Shown piece after piece: positions 22,477 through 27,168 of a stretch of 27,168 nt of DNA. The DNA is from Pseudomonadota bacterium (GTDB lineage Bacteria; Myxococcota; Myxococcia; Myxococcales; Myxococcaceae). The position numbers and the translations under genes are program-made. The stretch is from NCBI GenBank assembly GCA_023423535.1, contig JAFAFL010000144.1:1-27168 (forward strand), written 5' to 3'. The first letter of the stretch is position 1. The number at the start of each line of letters is the position of its first letter. The notes beneath the pieces are model-generated. The model saw only the letters and a list, made by a program, of their open reading frames with translations, was not told the DNA's origin and did not search any database.

Positions 22477-24024
22477 CTACGGCGCGGTGACGGTGAAGTT
22501 GTTGCCGTCGGCGCCGGTGATCGAGATCTCCTCGCCGGTCTCGTGCGGGATGACCACCTGCCACGAACCGTCGCGCGCGGCGGTGGTGGTGCGGGTGACG
22601 TTGGTGGCGAGGTTCGTGACCGTGACTTCGCTCAGCGGCGCGTGCGTACCGGCGGGACCGAAGACGCGCTTGCCGGGCAGCGGTGTGAAGGAGGCGTTCA
22701 CCTCGTAGTCCTCCTGCGCGAGGTTCCGCAGGCCGTCCACCGTCACCGGCGGCAGCTCCGCGAGCATCGCCCCGTACTGCGGATCCGACGCGGGCTGCAG
22801 GCCCATCCCCGCGAAGTGGATGACCGAGGCGCGGCCGTTCGCCGGCACCACGACCTCGTACTCCCATGACGGGCTGTCGCTCGAGCGCGACCAGGTGGCG
22901 TTGCCGAACCAGAAGAGGTTCACCGGATCCGAGCTGTCACCGCCGAGCACCCGCCAGCCCGGCCCGGCCTGCAGTTCCTGGGTGCTGCTGTCCGAGCCGA
23001 GGTTGCCGCTGATGCGCACGCGCGTGGTCACCGCCGCGGACGTCGGGTTGACGAGCACCTCGGTGAAGCGGGCGAAGTTGCCGGCGGGATCGACGAAGAT
23101 CCGGCGGGTGACCTCGAGGCCGCCCACGGTGCTCGGGCCGAGCTCCAGCAGGTTGCCGTCCCGCAGCTGCGCCGGAGACGAGGGGAACGTCGAGTTGCCC
23201 ACGGTGAGCGTGAACATGCCGTCGTACGCGTCGGACGGTCCGCCGAGGCGGTAGCCGTCGCTCGCGGTGCCGGAGGTGGAGAGGTCGAAGATGAAGCCGT
23301 TGCCGCACTCCAGCAACGTGGTGCCGCTGGTGGCGACGGAGTTGAGCTGCCAGTCCGGAAGAAGGAAGCCCGTCTCCGCCGAGGGTGTGCCGCCGGCGTA
23401 CTGCGCGAAGAGTCCGCCCAGATCGAGGAGCACCCGATCGAGCACCGCCTCGCGGTCCCCGATGTCGAGGCCGGAGGAGGCGATCACCTGCCGCGCCTGA
23501 TCGAGCAGCGAGGAGAGTTCGGCAACCTCGAAGTCGGAGAGCGCGCGGCCCCCTTCGGTCTCGGTGATCCAGAAGACGAGCGTCTGCACCGCGGTGCTCG
23601 TCGTGTCCACGCGCAGATCGGTGATGCGCGTCAGCGGCGCGAGCAGCGTCCCACTCTCCAGCGGCACGCGGACGACGGCGCGCGAGGAGGGCGTGATGCC
23701 GCGGCTGACGAAGAGCTCGAAGCGGCCGTCCGCGGTGGTGAAGGTGCCGCCCAGATCTCCGAGCGAGGCGCCCCTGTCGTCCACGATGCTGAGGAAGACC
23801 GGCGTCCCCACCGGCACCGGCTGAGAGCCGAACTCCGCGCGGCCGGTCACGAGAAAGGCCGGCGCGGCCTCGCCCTCTGCGCCTTTCGGTCCCTGCTGAC
23901 CTGCCGGACCCGCGGGGCCCTGCGCTCCTCCCGGTCCCTGGGGACCGACCGGTCCGGGATCGCCCGCGCAGCCGAAGAGACCTGCCGCGACCACAGCTCC
24001 CCACCACCGCTTCGAAAAGGACAT
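22477..24024 (-). CDS. Lipoprotein with short collagen-like repeat
   Basis: A 515-residue predicted lipoprotein. The signal ends in a canonical lipobox, LFGC (Cys19). Residues 21-53 are eleven Gly-X-Y triplets (GDP GPV GPQ and so on), a short collagen-like stretch seen in various bacterial surface proteins and able to trimerise a stalk. Residues about 58-130 resemble a carboxypeptidase-regulatory sandwich (GGTFTTADGRFELFV), then a helical part (about 160-205). Around 235-440 is a beta-rich region of unknown fold. Residues about 455-515 look like a second regulatory/CNA-B-like strand set (VTVTNLATNVTRTTTAARDGSWQV). Function is unknown; a surface stalk or adhesin is a reasonable guess. Confidence 0.82.
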   Translation of the reverse strand: MSFSKRWWGAVVAAGLFGCAGDPGPVGPQGPGGAQGPAGPAGQQGPKGAEGEAAPAFLVTGRAEFGSQPVPVGTPVFLSIVDDRGASLGDLGGTFTTADGRFELFVSRGITPSSRAVVRVPLESGTLLAPLTRITDLRVDTTSTAVQTLVFWITETEGGRALSDFEVAELSSLLDQARQVIASSGLDIGDREAVLDRVLLDLGGLFAQYAGGTPSAETGFLLPDWQLNSVATSGTTLLECGNGFIFDLSTSGTASDGYRLGGPSDAYDGMFTLTVGNSTFPSSPAQLRDGNLLELGPSTVGGLEVTRRIFVDPAGNFARFTEVLVNPTSAAVTTRVRISGNLGSDSSTQELQAGPGWRVLGGDSSDPVNLFWFGNATWSRSSDSPSWEYEVVVPANGRASVIHFAGMGLQPASDPQYGAMLAELPPVTVDGLRNLAQEDYEVNASFTPLPGKRVFGPAGTHAPLSEVTVTNLATNVTRTTTAARDGSWQVVIPHETGEEISITGADGNNFTVTAP

Positions 24025-24044
24025 ACGCGTTCATGCTCCGGGTT

Positions 24045-24127
24045 GTGCGCACCGTCTCGCGCGGCCGCATTGTGCGAGAGCCACGAGGCTCGCTCAACGG
24101 GCCGCGGGACTGCGAGACGGTGCGCGC
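24045..24127. repeat. Nested inverted repeat between the two lipoprotein genes
   Basis: GCGCACCGTCTCGC (24047-24060) is a perfect 14-base inverted complement of 24112-24125; two further pairs (one G-U) extend it to 24045-24127. Inside, GCGGCC (24061-24066) pairs with 24100-24105, and a small hairpin (GAGCC/GGCTC, about 24077-24091) forms the tip. The whole 126-base gap is thus mostly structured. It may be a terminator for the OmpA-type gene, a leader of the collagen-repeat gene, or a small repeat family element. Confidence 0.65.
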
Positions 24128-24150
24128 GGGTCCGGCGTCCGCGTCCTCCG

Positions 24151-24951
24151 CTACTTCGCCGGCGCCGAGACGCGCTGCAGCTCGTCGAAGCCGGGCAGGC
24201 TGGAGAGGTCGGGGATCACCACCACCTCGATGCGGCGGTTGGCGGCGCGGTTCTCGTCCGAGTCGTTCGGGCGCGCGGGACGGCTGTCACCGAAGCTCGC
24301 GGCGCTGATGCGCGCGGGCGCCATGCCGGAATCGAGCATCGTCCGCAGCACCGTCAAGGACCGCGCGGAGGCGAGCTCCCAGTTCGACGGCCAGGTGCCG
24401 GCGCGCGTGGGCACGTCGTCGGTGTGGCCCTCGATCTGGAAGTGACGGTCCGGGATCGTCGCCAGCAGGCCGGCCATCTCGGTGATCGCGGCGCGGCCCT
24501 CGCGGCTGAGCTGCGCGGAGCCGGAGGGGAAGAGCACGTCCGTCGCCAGCTCCACCACCATGCGCCCGTCGCGGATGCGCACGCGGAGCTTGCCGGCGTC
24601 GATCATCGACTGGAAGCGCGAGACCAGCGCGCGGAACTCCTCGATGCGCGCGTCCGCCTCCGCCTTGCGCCGCTTCAGATCCGCCAGCGCGACCTGCATC
24701 TGATCGATGTCGCCCTGCAGCGAGGACTTGTCCCGCAACGTCGCCCCGAGCTGCGCCTCCAGCGCCGCCAGCCGCTCCGCGATCGCCTTCTGCTCCGCCT
24801 GCTCGCGCGCGAGGATCTCCCGCGTCTCCTCGAGCTCGCGGCGGTCCTTCTGGTGCTCCGTCACCAACCCGTCGTACCGGCTCTTCGGCACGCACCCGCT
24901 CCCCAGCCCCACCGCCACGCCCACCGCGACCAGCACCCCGATTCGCCTCAT
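24151..24951 (-). CDS. OmpA-family (Pal-like) lipoprotein with coiled-coil stalk
   Basis: A 266-residue predicted lipoprotein anchored at Cys20 (GLGSGC). AGGGGG lies five bases before the ATG. Residues about 28-118 are a continuous charged coiled coil (EHQKDRRELEETREILAREQ and on). Residues 127-246 are an OmpA-C peptidoglycan-binding domain: VLFPSGSAQLSREG, IEGHTDDVPTRAG (173-185), SNWELASARSLTVLRTML, SFGDSRPARPND and the closing NRRIEVVV. The W-E/L-S-x-x-R pattern and loop length resemble MotB/Pal-type domains. It would tether the outer membrane to the cell wall. It might serve as the TolB partner missing from the tol cluster, but the coiled-coil stalk is not typical of Pal. Confidence 0.9.
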   Translation of the reverse strand: MRRIGVLVAVGVAVGLGSGCVPKSRYDGLVTEHQKDRRELEETREILAREQAEQKAIAERLAALEAQLGATLRDKSSLQGDIDQMQVALADLKRRKAEADARIEEFRALVSRFQSMIDAGKLRVRIRDGRMVVELATDVLFPSGSAQLSREGRAAITEMAGLLATIPDRHFQIEGHTDDVPTRAGTWPSNWELASARSLTVLRTMLDSGMAPARISAASFGDSRPARPNDSDENRAANRRIEVVVIPDLSSLPGFDELQRVSAPAK

Positions 24952-25112
24952 GCATCCCCCTGCCTGATGGTTCGGCGACCCAAGCTAAGGACCACCGCGC
25001 AAGGGGCACAGGAGGGCGAGCGGGGGTGAGGTGGGTGCCGGTGCGCCCGAACTCGCCTTCAAGCGACCCGAGCCGAGCCACGAATAACCGCACTTCCGGC
25101 AATTCGCGGCGC

Positions 25113-25556
25113 ATGGAACATCTGCCTGCGCACAACCTGCACCACCGCGCACCGTTTGCGCGCCTCCCGGCGTTGCAAAAGGGCACCGAACGCGCCCAGG
25201 AGGCGCTGGAGGCGAAGAAGCACCCGGAAATCCACTTCAAGCTGCAGTCCTACGAGGCCGACCCCGCGGCGGCGGCGGGCTCGGACGGTCCGGTGAAGCT
25301 GAAGGCGAAGGGCGTGCTGACGGTGGCGGGCGTGCAGAAGCCGGTGGCGCTCGACCTCGTGGCGGCGAAGGCCGGTGACGGCGTGCGCTTCACGGGCAGC
25401 AAGCTCCTGCGGATGACGGAGTTCGGGATCACCCCGCCGGTGATGATGCTCGGCGCGCTGAAGACGGCGGACGAGGTCGTCATCTCCTTCGACCTGCAGC
25501 TGGACGATGCACGCGCAAAGGAGGTCCCCGCGGTGCCCGCGCAGCCGGGCGCGTAG
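25113..25556 (+). CDS. YceI-like protein lacking the N-terminal half
   Basis: A 147-residue product from ATG 25113 (the frame is open from GTG 25026). From about residue 19 it resembles the second half of the YceI lipid-binding barrel: ALEAKKHPEIHFKLQSYE, VKLKAKGVLTVAGVQKPVAL, then RMTEFGITPPVMMLGALKTADEVVISFDLQL. A usual YceI protein (about 170-190 residues) has a signal peptide and some 60-70 further barrel residues, which are absent; the preceding sequence (His/Pro/Ala-rich) is not family-like. No good ribosome binding site is seen. It is either a decayed fragment or a short cytoplasmic derivative. It diverges from the OmpA-type gene over 161 bases in which I recognise nothing else. Confidence 0.6.
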   Translation: MEHLPAHNLHHRAPFARLPALQKGTERAQEALEAKKHPEIHFKLQSYEADPAAAAGSDGPVKLKAKGVLTVAGVQKPVALDLVAAKAGDGVRFTGSKLLRMTEFGITPPVMMLGALKTADEVVISFDLQLDDARAKEVPAVPAQPGA

Positions 25557-25586
25557 AGACGGTTCGACGTGAAGTGTCAGTCATGG

Positions 25587-25628
25587 AGCGCCCGCCGCTG
25601 CCGGTCCGAAACCGGTGGGGCGGGCGCT
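25587..25628. terminator. Bidirectional hairpin between convergent genes
   Basis: AGCGCCCGCC (25587-25596) pairs perfectly with GGCGGGCGCT (25619-25628), and inside it CCGGT (25601-25605) pairs with ACCGG (25611-25615). It lies between the convergent ends of the YceI-like and acyltransferase genes, and a short T-run (GTTTG) follows on the plus strand. It is a good candidate for a two-way terminator. Confidence 0.65.
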
Positions 25629-25647
25629 GGTCGTTTGCGGGAGGTCG

Positions 25648-26997
25648 TCACGCCGACTTCGCGCCGGCCCCTTCCTGCGTCCCCACCCGCGCGCGGTACT
25701 CGGCGGCGAGCCGCTCCATCTCCGCGGCGAGGCGCTCGCCCTCCACCAGCAGCTTCGCCTTCAGCTTCGCGCGCGAGCCGAGCACGAAGAAGACCTGCAC
25801 GTCCCTGAGCACCCTCCGCTTGCGCTCGAGGAAGTAGCGGGTGAAGAGCGCCAGCGGCAGACAGCCCGCGAGCGTGACGGCAAGACCCGCCGGTCCCCAC
25901 AGGGTGAACGCGGCCGCGGCCATCAGCGCCGCCCAGATCGGCGTGAGCACCAGCGCGGAGACGAGCTTCACCGTCGCCTGCTGATCCCAGGGCACGCCGA
26001 GCGCGCGGTTGAGCAGGCGCGGAAGCCAGAACGGCACCGCGTAGAGGACCATGCCGGCGACGAAGAGGGGGAAGCCCAGCAGCACCGAGGCGAGGTTCTT
26101 TCCCACGAAGCGCCACACCGCCTCGCGCTGGTACACGAGCGTGAGGTCGTCCGGATCCGCGCGCGCCAGCTCGAGCCGCGTCCTGAAGGAGACCACCTCC
26201 TCGCGCAGCGCCTCGAAGCGCTCGGGTTGCTCGCGGCGGAAGAGGCCGATGCCGGCGGCAAAGCGACGGAGCCTGTCCGGATCGCGCGCGCGCTCCCCGA
26301 GGCGGAAGGCATAGAGGCGCTCCGCCATCTCGATCACCTCGAGGTCCTCCCACTGCTCGAGGTTGAGCGTCACCCCGCGCAGGTTGCGCTCGATGCCGTC
26401 GGTCAGCGCGCGCACCGCGCCGTTCTCCTCCACCTCGCCGGCGGCCTCGTCCGGGAGGAAGTCACGCGTCTGCAGCGGCTCACCCACCTCGATGAGCACG
26501 CGGCTGCGGAAGCGGTGCTTCTCCTCGTAGGTCAGCCCCACCGGCACGACGAGCGGCGGTGCGCCACGACGTCCGGCGCGGAAGGCGATGCGCGCGGCGC
26601 CGGTCTTGAGCTCCGCCAACTCCGGCTCGCTGTGGCTCTTGCCCTCGGGGAAGAGCGTGATTGCGCCGCCCCGCACCAGCGCGCCGGTGGCGGCCTCGAA
26701 GGTGCCCTCGTTGCGCCCCATCTGCGCGGGGTCGTCCTGCTTGCGATAGACCGGCAGCGCTCCGAGCCCCTTCAGGAGCTGCGCGATGCCCGGCGTGCGG
26801 AAGAGCGGCTCCTTCGCGAGGAACGTCACCGGCCGCGAGGTGATGACGAAGATCAGCGCCGGATCGACGAGCGCGTTCGGGTGGTTGCCGACGAAGATGA
26901 CCGGCCCCGTTTGAGGGAGGGGCCGCGCGTTCACCTCGACCCGGTAGAAGAGGCGCAGCGCGAAGCCGACCACGGATCGAACGAAGGCGTAGAACAC
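25648..26997 (-). CDS. PlsC-family glycerophospholipid acyltransferase with long C-terminal extension
   Basis: A 449-residue membrane protein. The acyltransferase domain (about 1-215) has the catalytic motif NHPNALVDP (His39 and Asp45, five residues between, as in yeast GPT2/SCT1-type enzymes), FLAKEPLFRTP (59-69), FPEGKSHSEPEL (116-127) and VVPVGLTY (150-157). Family members acylate glycerol-3-phosphate, dihydroxyacetone phosphate or lysophosphatidate. The C-terminal 230 residues add a helical region (215-295), hydrophobic segments at about 303-325 and 346-388, and a charged coiled-coil tail. GTG 26997 is chosen because family similarity starts there; TTG 27075 opens the frame but has no matching sequence. 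Only GAGG one base upstream precedes the GTG. The substrate is unknown. Confidence 0.88.
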   Translation of the reverse strand: MFYAFVRSVVGFALRLFYRVEVNARPLPQTGPVIFVGNHPNALVDPALIFVITSRPVTFLAKEPLFRTPGIAQLLKGLGALPVYRKQDDPAQMGRNEGTFEAATGALVRGGAITLFPEGKSHSEPELAELKTGAARIAFRAGRRGAPPLVVPVGLTYEEKHRFRSRVLIEVGEPLQTRDFLPDEAAGEVEENGAVRALTDGIERNLRGVTLNLEQWEDLEVIEMAERLYAFRLGERARDPDRLRRFAAGIGLFRREQPERFEALREEVVSFRTRLELARADPDDLTLVYQREAVWRFVGKNLASVLLGFPLFVAGMVLYAVPFWLPRLLNRALGVPWDQQATVKLVSALVLTPIWAALMAAAAFTLWGPAGLAVTLAGCLPLALFTRYFLERKRRVLRDVQVFFVLGSRAKLKAKLLVEGERLAAEMERLAAEYRARVGTQEGAGAKSA

Positions 26998-27003
26998 GCC
27001 TCG

Positions 27004-27009
27004 ACTATA
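27004..27009 (-). promoter_or_regulatory. Possible -10 element giving a leaderless acyltransferase mRNA
   Basis: On the minus strand TATAGT (27004-27009) lies six bases before GTG 26997. If it is a -10 box, transcription would begin at or beside the start codon. No clear -35 box lies 17 bases upstream, so this is weak. Confidence 0.25.
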
Positions 27010-27106
27010 GCCGCTCGAAACCGACGCCTTTTCCAGTGCGCCTGCGAGAGCGCTCAGGTATGGCGCGACCGCCAAGCTCGAAAGACCGCTCTCAGGAGAC
27101 GCACAC

Positions 27107-27168
27107 GTGAACGTACTCGCCGCCGCCCTGGCACTCGCCCTCTCCCAGTCCGTCGCGCAGACGGAGAC
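27107..27168 (+). CDS. Start of a secreted protein, cut by the window edge
   Basis: A GTG start at 27107 follows AGGAG (27094-27098) by eight bases. It opens a frame running off the window: VNVLAAALALALSQSVAQTE. That is a short but typical signal peptide with a possible cleavage around SVAQ. It diverges from the acyltransferase gene across about 110 bases. Only about 20 residues are visible, so no function can be given. Confidence 0.6.
   Translation, partial: MNVLAAALALALSQSVAQTE

Noticed and set aside
18939..22490. A 1183-codon open frame on the plus strand across the transporter and AIM24 genes
   Set aside because: It is antisense to four recognised genes, and its product is an Arg/His/Glu-rich low-information sequence.

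Overview
The window reads as a piece of chromosome from a myxobacterium (Myxococcota, most likely order Myxococcales). The DNA is very GC-rich, GTG and TTG starts are frequent, predicted lipoproteins are abundant, and one gene is a clear relative of Myxococcus xanthus CarF. I saw no rRNA, tRNA, CRISPR array, insertion sequence, integrase or phage gene. Coding density is high and no stretch over 300 bases lacks a gene; the longest gaps (about 160-185 bases) are at 5667-5851, 9666-9840, 14227-14402 and 24952-25112.

Layout. (1) 51-4372: a cysteine-rich lipoprotein on the minus strand diverges from a YdeP-type molybdopterin oxidoreductase followed by carF (plasmanylethanolamine desaturase). (2) 4460-7658, plus strand: an unknown 206-residue protein whose ribosome binding site lies in a hairpin stem, a DUF1801 protein with a histone-H1-like Lys/Ala/Pro tail, and a deoxyhypusine-synthase-like protein overlapping a PhyH-type iron/2-oxoglutarate dioxygenase. 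(3) 7659-9665, minus: murI and a three-repeat lipoprotein, separated by two strong hairpins. (4) 9841-13161, plus: a tolQ-tolR-tolA/tonB-tolB envelope-energising cluster with no pal behind it. (5) 13165-14226, minus: a lipoprotein with a discoidin-like end. (6) 14403-18035, plus: a Ppx/GppA phosphatase and an 868-residue helical protein with hydrophobic C-terminal segments. (7) 18040-24951, minus: thiD; a GPH/MFS transporter downstream of three tandem AIM24-family genes; a collagen-repeat lipoprotein; and an OmpA-family (Pal-like) lipoprotein. (8) 25113-27168: a YceI-like protein lacking its N-terminal half, a long PlsC-type acyltransferase, and the first codons of a secreted protein cut off by the window edge.

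Functionally the window is dominated by the cell envelope: Tol energy transduction, peptidoglycan precursor supply (MurI), membrane lipids (CarF, PlsC-like), six predicted exported proteins other than TolB, and small housekeeping genes. The most promising candidate for something new is the overlapping pair of a DHS-like enzyme lacking the catalytic lysine and a 2-oxoglutarate dioxygenase. This resembles the transfer-then-hydroxylate logic of hypusine formation, but no substrate can be assigned. The 868-residue protein and the AIM24 triplet plus transporter come next. Start sites, hairpins and family calls were made by eye.
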